6,844 bases of DNA from CAKZSU01 sp044223895 (GCA_044223895.1 JBGALL010000079.1:1-6844), one strand, 5' to 3'; shown: positions 1 through 6,071, counted from the stretch's first letter. Made by a program: numbers and translations. Notes: generated by a model not told the origin, from the sequence alone.

Positions 1-344
1 AAACCGAATTGTTTGCAGCCGAATTATCTTTAGATATATTAGCCGAGATCAACAGACAATCAGTGAAACCATATCAAATTGCCTTTCAATATCCGCCAGT
101 TATCGAAGATGTTTCGGTTATCGCTAACGAATCTACCAAAATTGGCGAGATTATTGATTTTATCTACCAATTTGATGAATACATAGTGGATGCAAAACTG
201 CTTGATGTCTTTGAAAATAAACGGACCATCCGAATAACCTATCAAGATCCCAAGAAAAATCTATCAGGAGAAGAAGTCAAACCAATTCGAGAAAAATTAT
301 TACAACAATTAGAGAAGAAATTCGGAATTACCCTTGTTGTATAA
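1..344 (+). CDS. pheT: Phenylalanyl-tRNA synthetase beta subunit, C-terminal end (5' truncated)
   Basis: This is the carboxy end of the beta chain of the alpha2-beta2 cytoplasmic enzyme that charges tRNA-Phe. The frame is open from base 3 to a TAA at 342-344. The visible residues match the ferredoxin-fold anticodon-binding (FDX-ACB) domain that closes bacterial PheT: a beta strand with FQYPPVIEDVSVI, a helix with IGEIIDFIYQ, the strand pair AKLLDVFENK and RTIRITYQDP, and the last helix and strand EEVKPIREKLLQQLEKKFGI. In the family this domain contacts the tRNA anticodon stem. The usual Arg-Asp of the first strand appears here as Glu-Asp (IED). Everything N-terminal (B3/B4, B5 and core domains) lies outside the window. 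The gene is convergent with the penicillin-binding protein gene, 72 bp away. The first TTG at 9 is an internal codon, not a start. Confidence 0.9.
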   Translation, partial: TELFAAELSLDILAEINRQSVKPYQIAFQYPPVIEDVSVIANESTKIGEIIDFIYQFDEYIVDAKLLDVFENKRTIRITYQDPKKNLSGEEVKPIREKLLQQLEKKFGITLVV

Positions 345-416
345 GTAAATGATTATTTTGCATTGTAACGGGAAGCAATATACCCACCGGCCATGCAAGC
401 AACACTAGTTATATTT

Positions 417-3026
417 TTAAGGAGTAGGCGAGGGAGTAGGAACAACGGTTGGCTGGGGTTCTTTATAATCTTCATTGATACCAACTCTAACAGTGCGCTC
501 AGAAGTTTTTCCATCTTTATCAGTTGCTCGAACTTTAACTTTATGGGATCCGTTAGGAATATTTATATCATCAGAAAAACTTTTCCCATTAGTATCCCGA
601 GTTAAGGTATCGTCTATAAAGACTTCGATCTTCGCTACATCTTTATCTGCAGTTGCTTCGGCTTTGACATGGACTGAATTATTGTTAATTCGGCTGTTAT
701 CGTTAGGTTCCTTGATAATTACCACAATCGGATCACTAGAGGACTGAGTATCTTTGGGTACTTTATATTTTCCGTCGGGTTGAGCATTGATCCACGCATC
801 TATACCTTCTTGCCAACGATTTTTACCGTCGGTAGAAATAGGATCCTGTTCTTTAAAGACGTAAAAGACCTTTTCATCAAATTCATCTTTGGCAATATCA
901 ACTGGGTTGGCTAACTTATTACTGTCTTTCTTGGATACTTTAATCTTTTGAACAATAGATGAGATTGTTGTTGGTTCGGTTCCTTTGACAAAGACTTCCT
1001 TTTTAGTAGGTTGACCATCTATAGGGAGGCCCCCGGTCAAACTATCCACATCCATTTCTACGACGCTGTCGGGACGTTTAAATGGTTCATCTTTCGTGTC
1101 AGCTAAGGCAGCTAGCATGATTTTGTTCCAAATTGGTGCAGCACCAGTGATACCAGAAGCCAAGGCTGGATTCATAGCAGAATTATCATTGTTGCCTACC
1201 CATACACCAACGACAACTGATGGTGTATATCCCATGGTCCAGTTATCTCGTTTATCATCAGTAGTTCCCGTTTTGACAGCAACAGTATGATTGGGAATTA
1301 CCAACAAAGATTTTTCTCCGAAAACATCTTTTCGGGCATTGTTATCAGATAATATATTTGAGATCAGATAGGCAATATCATTGGCCATAACTTTTCGAGG
1401 AGTCTGAGGTTTATATTCATACAACACTTTACCGTTAATATCCTCAACTTTAAGAATTGCCACAGGATCTACTCGTTCTCCCTCAGTAGCAAAAACTCCA
1501 AAGGCATTAGCGAGATCCAATAAATGAACCTCTCCACCACCTAAAGCTAAAGAAAGTCCAAAACGAGACATATTCTGTTGGGTCGGTTCAAGGGTAATCA
1601 ACCCCATGTCAAAAGCAGTTTGTAAAGATTCTTGAACCCCGACAAGCGCTGTTATTTTTACAGCGATAGTATTGATAGAATTTCCCAAGGCAGTTCTCAG
1701 TGGCAGAGGGCCACGAAACTTTCCATCATAATTTTTTGGATTATATTCTGGTTTCTTGGGATCTCCTGAAGGATATTTGGTATCTACATCCATTAACACT
1801 GTTGCTGGGGTATACCCCTTTTTCAAGGCCGCAGCATAAATAATAGGTTTAATTGTCGATCCTGGCTGACGTAACCCTTGGGTAACAACGTTAAATTTGA
1901 ACCCTCCTGAATCACTCGCATCGTTATAATCTTTACTCCCAACCATCGACAAAATTTCACCGGTTTTAGGATTCATCACAACTGAGGCTCCATTCGATAC
2001 CCGTAATTTAGCTAACTTTCCGACTTCATCCTTCACAATGGCTTCAGATTTTTGTTGTAAGCTCCAGTCTAAACTGGTAGTCACTCGCAAGCCACCATTT
2101 TCCACGACACCTTCACCAAATTGATCAATCAATCGTTGCTTAACATAGGAAATAAAGTGTGGGGCTTTTAAACCAGCATCTTCTTTTCCAAATACAACTC
2201 CTTGGAGTTGTGCTTTGGCATCTTTTTCAGCATCAGCACTGATATAGCCATCTTCACGCATTCTTCGCAATACTTGTTCCGATCTAGCAATCCATAATTT
2301 ATCAGTTGAGGTAAAGGGATTATATTGAGTTGGTGATTGAGGTAATCCAGCAAGGATAACTGATTCTACAAAAGTGAGATCTTTTGCCTTCTTTCCAAAA
2401 AAGTATTGTGCCGCAGCTTCTACACCAACAGCAGGACCACCGTATGGCGCTTCATTGAAATACATGGTGAGGATTTCATCTTTAGTATATTTTCGTTCTA
2501 TTTGAATAGCTAAGATTGCTTCTTTGATTTTTCGAGAAAACGCCTGTTGATTGGTTAGCAGAACATTTTTGACTAATTGCTGAGTGAGGGTTGAACCACC
2601 ACCGGCCGAATAATTATGAAACAACAACACGCCGACCACAGCTCGTCCGATGCCAGTTATTGAAAGTCCTGGATGTTTATAAAAATCCTTATCTTCAACT
2701 GCGATGGTAGCTTGTTTGAGGGGGGTCGGAATTTCGTTGAAATTGACCGGAATCCGATTTTGTCCCTCATAAATATCGTACAAAGTCTGTCCACTTCGGT
2801 CATAAATTATTGTTGATAATCCATCAACGCGTTTCACCTTGTCAGGGCGGGGAAGATCTCGAGCATACCAAGCGAATACTGCCATGGTGCCAAAGATTGA
2901 CAGAAGTAATCCTATAAAGCCTGCAATAGCCAGATAGGTAAACAGTTTCAACATGGTTATACGCTTCTGGATTGGCGTCACTCGACGTTTTTGTTTGTCC
3001 TGAAAATAGTCCTTAAAGCTCGCCAT
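417..3026 (-). CDS. Class A penicillin-binding protein (PBP1a-like) with C-terminal Ig-like domain
   Basis: This is a bifunctional 869-residue peptidoglycan synthase, membrane-anchored with its enzymatic part outside the cytoplasm. It polymerises lipid II and cross-links the stem peptides. Order: a basic cytoplasmic tail (1-27); one transmembrane segment (about 28-55); a GT51 glycosyltransferase (about 75-245) with EDKDFYKH (catalytic Glu111), GGGSTLTQQLVKN, RKIKEAI (second Glu169) and NEAPYGG; a transpeptidase (about 340-640) with SxxK at 390-393 (GSTIKP), SxN at 450-452 (SIN) and KTGT at 585-588. All key residues are present. After a linker, residues about 764-852 look like an Ig-like beta domain (VVIIKEPNDNSRI, HKVKVRATDKDGKT). 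The protein ends in a Pro/Thr-rich tail, PTVVPTPSPTP. The ATG at 3026 is the first start before the basic tail and membrane segment, but it has no clear Shine-Dalgarno. The gene is divergent from the aromatic/tyrS cluster. Confidence 0.95.
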   Translation of the reverse strand: MASFKDYFQDKQKRRVTPIQKRITMLKLFTYLAIAGFIGLLLSIFGTMAVFAWYARDLPRPDKVKRVDGLSTIIYDRSGQTLYDIYEGQNRIPVNFNEIPTPLKQATIAVEDKDFYKHPGLSITGIGRAVVGVLLFHNYSAGGGSTLTQQLVKNVLLTNQQAFSRKIKEAILAIQIERKYTKDEILTMYFNEAPYGGPAVGVEAAAQYFFGKKAKDLTFVESVILAGLPQSPTQYNPFTSTDKLWIARSEQVLRRMREDGYISADAEKDAKAQLQGVVFGKEDAGLKAPHFISYVKQRLIDQFGEGVVENGGLRVTTSLDWSLQQKSEAIVKDEVGKLAKLRVSNGASVVMNPKTGEILSMVGSKDYNDASDSGGFKFNVVTQGLRQPGSTIKPIIYAAALKKGYTPATVLMDVDTKYPSGDPKKPEYNPKNYDGKFRGPLPLRTALGNSINTIAVKITALVGVQESLQTAFDMGLITLEPTQQNMSRFGLSLALGGGEVHLLDLANAFGVFATEGERVDPVAILKVEDINGKVLYEYKPQTPRKVMANDIAYLISNILSDNNARKDVFGEKSLLVIPNHTVAVKTGTTDDKRDNWTMGYTPSVVVGVWVGNNDNSAMNPALASGITGAAPIWNKIMLAALADTKDEPFKRPDSVVEMDVDSLTGGLPIDGQPTKKEVFVKGTEPTTISSIVQKIKVSKKDSNKLANPVDIAKDEFDEKVFYVFKEQDPISTDGKNRWQEGIDAWINAQPDGKYKVPKDTQSSSDPIVVIIKEPNDNSRINNNSVHVKAEATADKDVAKIEVFIDDTLTRDTNGKSFSDDINIPNGSHKVKVRATDKDGKTSERTVRVGINEDYKEPQPTVVPTPSPTP

Positions 3027-3044
3027 AGATCAATCGGTCAGTTC

Positions 3045-3074
3045 ATTGTACTCAATTATTGCCAAGTCGTGCAA
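3045..3074 (-). promoter_or_regulatory. Candidate sigma70-type promoter for the PBP gene
   Basis: Read on the minus strand, TTGCAC (3069-3074) and TACAAT (3045-3050) are separated by 18 bp. The -10 matches five of six consensus bases and the -35 only three of six. The predicted start, near 3038, is about 12 nt from the ATG at 3026, a very short leader that fits the missing Shine-Dalgarno. The element interleaves with the + strand promoter: its -35 lies between that promoter's -35 and -10 boxes. It is supported by pattern alone. Confidence 0.35.
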
Positions 3075-3087
3075 CGTTTGCTAGAAT
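3059..3087 (+). promoter_or_regulatory. Candidate sigma70-type promoter of the leader peptide-aroF-tyrA-tyrS cluster
   Basis: TTGCCA (3059-3064, five of six to TTGACA) and TAGAAT (3082-3087, five of six to TATAAT) are separated by exactly 17 bp. With the -10 ending at -7, transcription would begin near 3094, only about 2 nt before the ATG of the Tyr-rich leader ORF at 3096. This matches the lack of any Shine-Dalgarno before that ATG and implies a leaderless transcript. It is the best hexamer pair I see upstream of the attenuator. Confidence 0.6.
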
Positions 3088-3095
3088 ATTTCGAC

Positions 3096-3173
3096 ATGAA
3101 CACACATAGCGCTAACCGCTATTACTATTATTTTACGTACTCCTATGCGGGAGGTGTGATTCTGGTGCCATAA
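3096..3173 (+). CDS. Tyr-rich leader peptide (25 aa) of an aromatic amino-acid attenuator
   Basis: This short ORF runs from ATG 3096 to TAA 3171-3173 and encodes 25 residues: MNTHSAN, then RYYYYFTYSY, then AGGVILVP. Tyr occupies positions 9-12, 15 and 17 and Phe position 13, using both TAT and TAC codons. It lies directly behind a good promoter and ends 26 nt before an intrinsic terminator hairpin. Downstream are DAHP synthase, the Tyr-branch dehydrogenase and tyrosyl-tRNA synthetase. This matches the design of the phe, trp and his leader peptides of enterobacteria, where the control codons report charging of the cognate tRNA. The peptide itself probably has no function after synthesis. No Shine-Dalgarno precedes the ATG, so leaderless initiation is inferred. 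Tyr is the main sensed amino acid, with Phe at most a minor one. The composition and position make chance unlikely, but translation is unproven. Confidence 0.8.
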   Translation: MNTHSANRYYYYFTYSYAGGVILVP

Positions 3174-3206
3174 CAGCATCAACAATAAGAACCACGGCAC
3201 CTCCCG
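3148..3206 (+). promoter_or_regulatory. Antiterminator pairing of the Tyr attenuator
   Basis: CGGGAGGTG at 3148-3156, inside the last codons of the leader ORF, is perfectly complementary over nine bases to CACCTCCCG at 3198-3206, the 5' arm of the terminator. A U-G wobble (3157/3197) could extend it. The pairing excludes the terminator stem. A ribosome stalled on the Tyr codons at 3120-3131 would leave 3148-3156 free; one stalled on the last Tyr codon (3144-3146) would cover it. A competing option is GGTGCC (3164-3169) with GGCACC (3196-3201). A classical 1:2 protector is weak here: CCGC (3116-3119), just before the Tyr run, can pair with GCGG (3147-3150). The complementarity is read directly; the switching behaviour is inferred. 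Confidence 0.7.
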
Positions 3207-3231
3207 AAAGGGAGGTTTTTTTGTGGTTCTT
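3187..3231 (+). other. Outer 9-bp stem enclosing the terminator hairpin
   Basis: AAGAACCAC (3187-3195) is perfectly complementary to GTGGTTCTT (3223-3231), which begins immediately after the T tract. The outer stem can form only in RNA that has already passed the terminator. It is nested with the terminator stem, but with the antiterminator paired it would create a pseudoknot topology. The base pairing is seen directly; a role in readthrough RNA folding or stability is a guess. Confidence 0.6.
3199..3222 (+). terminator. Intrinsic terminator (attenuator) upstream of DAHP synthase
   Basis: CCTCCC (3200-3205), a GAAA tetraloop (3206-3209) and GGGAGG (3210-3215) form a GC-rich stem, extended by an A-U pair (3199/3216). 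It is followed at once by seven T (3216-3222). It sits between the leader stop codon and the aroF start with no other gene to terminate, so it acts on the leader transcript. The 5' arm is shared with the antiterminator. Confidence 0.9.
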
Positions 3232-3279
3232 TTGCGCCGAGTATTTGGCGCAATACTGAGAAGGTCTCGCATAGAGACC
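3232..3279 (+). other. Two tandem hairpins in the aroF 5' leader
   Basis: The first hairpin is TTGCGCC (3232-3238) with GGCGCAA (3247-3253), a 7-bp stem with an 8-nt loop. It starts on the base after the outer stem ends, so the helices could stack coaxially. The second is GGTCTC (3263-3268) with GAGACC (3274-3279), a 6-bp stem with a 5-nt loop. Neither is followed by a T tract, so they are not terminators. They may protect or shape the 5' end of the readthrough mRNA. No known riboswitch or T-box consensus was recognised here. Confidence 0.45.
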
Positions 3280-3316
3280 GCACGAATGTATTCATTTATT
3301 TTGAAAGGAAATTTTT

Positions 3317-4117
3317 ATGAAAGAACAATTAATCATCGCTGGCCCCTGTGCCGCGGAAAACGCCACCCAAGTGCATACAAGTGTTGAGCTAGCCTTGCAA
3401 CATTCTGTCGACACCGTACGACTCAGTTTGTGGAAACCTCGTACCAGACCAGGGGGATTTGAAGGCTTAGGTGAGGAAGGAATTCCTTTATTATTAGAAG
3501 TTGCCCAACGGGGAGTTCGTCCAGCAACAGAAGTGCTTTTTTCCCGCCAGGCCGACCAGGTAATGGACACAGTATTGGGGAAAGATTCTTCTACCAGCTT
3601 ACTGCTCTGGTTAGGATCACGGAATCAAAACCATACGATACAACAAGATGTGGGCAGGGCAGTACAAGGCGAGCCTAGAGTAAAACTTATGGTGAAAAAC
3701 CAAATGTGGTCTGATGAAACCCATTGGTTAGGAATAATTGATCACATTCTAGAAGGTGGAGCATCGCCTGAGCAATTAATTTTATGCCATCGAGGATTTG
3801 GACCATCGACAACTGAATACAGAAATCCGGCAAATGTCGAGATGGCATTGCGGGTCAAAGCTGAGGCTAAAAGAAGAACCGGGATTGATATTCCGATGAT
3901 TTTTGATCCCTCGCATATTGCTGGTAAATCGGCTGATCATGTAGTCAGTACCGCTAAAACATTGATGAGTAGATCCAAAACAATTTCGCGCACTGGTTTT
4001 GATGGTTTGATTGTAGAAGTACATCCTCATCCCGACCAAGCTCTGACTGATAAGCATCAACAATTAAATTGGGACCAATTTGATCTATTGTTGACAGATC
4101 TCAGGAGGACTCTATGA
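3317..4117 (+). CDS. aroF: 3-deoxy-7-phosphoheptulonate (DAHP) synthase, stand-alone catalytic domain
   Basis: This cytoplasmic enzyme condenses phosphoenolpyruvate with erythrose 4-phosphate, the first committed step to chorismate and the aromatic amino acids. The 266 residues span one DAHP/KDO8P synthase TIM barrel. IAGPCAAE has the metal-ligand Cys11; LWKPRTRPGGFEGLGEEG (about 38-55) has the KPRT that marks DAHP rather than KDO8P synthase. Then come ATEV (70-73), WLGSRNQN (98-105), CHRGFG (157-162), TEYRN (166-170), DPSH with His200, and IVEVHPHPDQALTD with Glu234 and Asp245. WKPRTRPG and the HRGF/TEYRN segment resemble the Bacteroidetes-type enzyme, which carries a C-terminal chorismate mutase. 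Here that domain and any N-terminal regulatory domain are absent. SD AAAGGA (3304-3309) sits 7 nt before the ATG. The stop overlaps the tyrA start (ATGA). Control is probably through the upstream Tyr attenuator rather than allostery. Confidence 0.93.
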   Translation: MKEQLIIAGPCAAENATQVHTSVELALQHSVDTVRLSLWKPRTRPGGFEGLGEEGIPLLLEVAQRGVRPATEVLFSRQADQVMDTVLGKDSSTSLLLWLGSRNQNHTIQQDVGRAVQGEPRVKLMVKNQMWSDETHWLGIIDHILEGGASPEQLILCHRGFGPSTTEYRNPANVEMALRVKAEAKRRTGIDIPMIFDPSHIAGKSADHVVSTAKTLMSRSKTISRTGFDGLIVEVHPHPDQALTDKHQQLNWDQFDLLLTDLRRTL

Positions 4118-4749
4118 AACCAACTACTATTGGTATCGTAGGAACAGGCAGAATGGCAACTGTCTTGTCGGTCTTGTGTAAACGGAACCCTAGCTATGTA
4201 ATCAAACAGGCCTCTTCTACGAAATCTATAGATATGCAGACTATTTATCCACTTACCGAGGTATTAGAGTCTGATATTGTTTTTCTGGCTATTCCTATTT
4301 CTAGCTTTAAACAATTTATCAATAAAATTGCATCACAATTAGAGAATAGTCAGGGCATATTTATCGACATCTGTTCGGTAAAGGTAAATCCTGCTAAGTG
4401 GATGAAAACTATCTTACCCAACCGGATAGATTGTGTTGCCAGCCATCCAATTTTTGGTCCACAGAGTACAAAAAATGGAACGTTTTTTGAAGGGTTGCCG
4501 TGGATATTTTCACCGATACGAGTACAAGATACCACTCGTTTCGATAGTTTGATTACATTCTTAAAGAATCAAAAAATTGAAATCCACATGATGAGTCCAA
4601 GAGAACATGATCAATTGATGAGCACGAGTCAAGCCATATCCTTTTTGTTCGGAACGATCGGAAAAGAGCTTGGTCTTAAGCAAGGAAAATTCGATACCAA
4701 AGGATTTTCCTGTATATTACAAAATCAACATATTGTGGAAGGAGATTAA
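4114..4749 (+). CDS. tyrA: Prephenate/arogenate dehydrogenase TyrA, ended early by an in-frame TAA
   Basis: TyrA oxidatively decarboxylates prephenate (or arogenate) on the way to Tyr. The product is 211 residues. An N-terminal Rossmann fold has GIVGTGRMA (7-15) and SDIVFLAIPISSF (53-65). IDICSVKVNPAKWM (84-97) and ASHPIFGPQS (109-118) follow, the latter with the family's catalytic His111. EHDQLMSTSQAISF (164-177) opens the helical dimerisation domain. After the second beta strand the sequence reads SSTK where an NAD-preferring enzyme usually has Asp, hinting at NADP use. The start is firm: AGGAGG at 4103-4108 lies 5 nt before ATG 4114, which overlaps the aroF stop. TAA at 4747-4749 cuts the protein inside its C-terminal helices, and the frame continues for 37 codons beyond it. 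The product may be truncated but functional, inactive, or the result of a sequence error. Substrate choice cannot be decided. Confidence 0.88.
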   Translation: MKPTTIGIVGTGRMATVLSVLCKRNPSYVIKQASSTKSIDMQTIYPLTEVLESDIVFLAIPISSFKQFINKIASQLENSQGIFIDICSVKVNPAKWMKTILPNRIDCVASHPIFGPQSTKNGTFFEGLPWIFSPIRVQDTTRFDSLITFLKNQKIEIHMMSPREHDQLMSTSQAISFLFGTIGKELGLKQGKFDTKGFSCILQNQHIVEGD

Positions 4750-4863
4750 GAACAGTTAGCTCACGATATTTTATTACTCAACCCACATGCAAAAACGATG
4801 ATGGGAAAAGTGAAAAAAATTATAACCAAACTGGAAAACTCAACCACAAATATGGTATCGTAA
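4750..4863 (+). pseudogene. tyrA: In-frame C-terminal continuation of tyrA beyond the stop
   Basis: After TAA 4747-4749 the same frame stays open for 37 codons to TAA 4861-4863. EQLAHDILLLNPHAKTM resembles the usual end of short TyrA proteins (a pattern like LFEDIQNYNPYAKEM), followed by a Lys-rich helix. With one amino acid in place of the stop, the protein would be 249 residues, near the normal length for a stand-alone TyrA. The second TAA overlaps the tyrS Shine-Dalgarno, which argues that this was the native end. No plausible start codon with an SD lies inside, so it is not a separate gene. Confidence 0.75.
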
Positions 4864-4868
4864 GGAGG
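4862..4868 (+). promoter_or_regulatory. tyrS ribosome binding site overlapping the full-length tyrA stop
   Basis: AAGGAGG is a near-perfect Shine-Dalgarno 4 nt before ATG 4873. It shares bases with the distal in-frame TAA (4861-4863), so ribosomes finishing a full-length TyrA would stop on it and could reinitiate on tyrS. Ribosomes stopping at the early TAA (4747) would end more than 110 nt upstream and lose that coupling. Confidence 0.8.
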
Positions 4869-4872
4869 TTTT

Positions 4873-6069
4873 ATGGACGAAATTACTCATTTACTATCTC
4901 GAGGTGTTGATACCATCTATCCCAGCAAACAGGCAATGGAAAAAGTCCTTAGGTCTGGTAAGAAACTCAGACTCTATCAGGGATTTGATCCTACGGGAAC
5001 GCAACTTCATATTGGTCATGCAGTGGCATTTCGCAAATTACGTGAGTTCCAAGACTTGGGACACCATGTTATTTTCTTGATTGGTGATGGAACTGGACAA
5101 GCGGGTGATCCCTCAGGGAAAAAGAAAACCAGGGAACACTTTTTCACCAGAGATGAATTACGAGAAAATGCTAGAAATTATGTGATGCAGGCGTCCAAGA
5201 TTGTTAAATTCGACGGTGATAATCCGGTTGAAATTCTTTATAACGGTGACTGGCTGAATGAATTAAAACTTGCCGACATTTTAAGGATTGCCGAAAACTT
5301 TTCTGTTCAACAATTCTTGGAACGAGATATGTATCAGGAACGATTAAAGGTAAATGAATCAATAAATTTACGTGAATTTATGTATCCCTTACTTCAAGGA
5401 TATGATTCCGTTGCGATGGATGTAGATTTAGAGCTTGGTGGTACCGACCAAACATTCAACATGTTGGTGGGCAGAACTCTGGTAGAACGAATGCTTCATA
5501 AAGAAAAATTTGTGATGACACTCCCATTACTGGCTGATGCAAAAGGGGTAAAGATAGGCAAGAGTGAAGGGAATGTAATTGGGCTTACCGATCCACCCAC
5601 TGATTTTTACGCCAAAGTAATGAGTTTGGGTGATGATACTATTATTCCCTGTTTTACCTTATTAACAGATACTGATGAAGCAGAATTGGAGTCGATGAAA
5701 CAAGCGTTCCAAAAGGGTGAAAATCCAATGACCTTTAAGAAAAAATTAGCTTTTGAACTCACCAAAGCCTACAACGACGAAAGCAAAGCCCTCGAAGCTC
5801 AGGAAACATTTGAACGAGTGGTACAAAAGAAAGAGCTTCCGACAGAAATGGAAGTGTTTTCGACCAATCAGAAAGAATGGAATATTGTTGATTTATTGGT
5901 AACTACGAAATTAGTTGCCAGTAAAGGTGAAGCGAAGCGGTTAGTTGAACAAAAAGCTGTCGAATGGAAGGGACAAACAATAATAGAACATACCCAAATA
6001 ATGACCATACAATCAGATGATGTCTTGAAAGTTGGCAAGAGACGGTATATAAAAATACACACAGACTAA
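4873..6069 (+). CDS. tyrS: Tyrosyl-tRNA synthetase
   Basis: This 398-residue cytoplasmic class I synthetase activates Tyr with ATP and charges tRNA-Tyr; it acts as a homodimer in the family. LYQGFDPTGTQLHIGHAV holds the tyrosine pocket start and the HIGH motif (46-49). GDGTGQAGDPSGK (71-83), YPLLQGYDSV (171-180) with the YxxxQxxD Tyr-binding pattern, and LELGGTDQTFNMLVG (186-200) follow. The KMSKS loop is KIGKS (227-231, GVKIGKSEGNVIG). An S4-like RNA-binding domain closes the protein (about 336-395, NIVDLLVTTKLVASKGEAKRL and onward). Length and motifs are complete for the family. The start is set by AAGGAGG 4 nt upstream. The gene lies behind tyrA and the Tyr attenuator, so charging capacity is probably co-regulated with Tyr synthesis. 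Confidence 0.97.
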   Translation: MDEITHLLSRGVDTIYPSKQAMEKVLRSGKKLRLYQGFDPTGTQLHIGHAVAFRKLREFQDLGHHVIFLIGDGTGQAGDPSGKKKTREHFFTRDELRENARNYVMQASKIVKFDGDNPVEILYNGDWLNELKLADILRIAENFSVQQFLERDMYQERLKVNESINLREFMYPLLQGYDSVAMDVDLELGGTDQTFNMLVGRTLVERMLHKEKFVMTLPLLADAKGVKIGKSEGNVIGLTDPPTDFYAKVMSLGDDTIIPCFTLLTDTDEAELESMKQAFQKGENPMTFKKKLAFELTKAYNDESKALEAQETFERVVQKKELPTEMEVFSTNQKEWNIVDLLVTTKLVASKGEAKRLVEQKAVEWKGQTIIEHTQIMTIQSDDVLKVGKRRYIKIHTD

Positions 6070-6071
6070 TT

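Noticed and set aside
358..398. Possible bidirectional terminator between pheT and the PBP gene (TTGCAT/ATGCAA with inner GGG/CCC)
   Set aside because: The arms are only 6 and 3 bp with large internal loops and no proper T tract on either strand; a real terminator there is not supported.
3149..3170. GGGAGGTG as a Shine-Dalgarno for a second start inside the leader ORF
   Set aside because: No ATG follows at a suitable distance, and the same bases are explained by perfect pairing to the terminator arm.
2991..3173. A 60-codon ORF upstream and in frame with the Tyr-rich leader
   Set aside because: Its first third lies antisense to the PBP gene and upstream of the predicted promoter. The ATG at 3096 just after the -10 box is the better start.
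3094..3316. T-box or other riboswitch upstream of aroF/tyrS
   Set aside because: No T-box antiterminator consensus (AGGGTGGNACCGCG) or specifier stem is visible; the leader ORF explains amino-acid sensing.
3292..3570. Minus-strand ORF opposite the start of DAHP synthase
   Set aside because: It is antisense to a gene with strong family motifs and has no ribosome binding site or recognisable product.
4747..4749. Recoded stop codon or selenocysteine/pyrrolysine insertion in tyrA
   Set aside because: The codon is TAA, not TGA or TAG, and TAA ends neighbouring genes normally. A plain nonsense change or sequence error is simpler.
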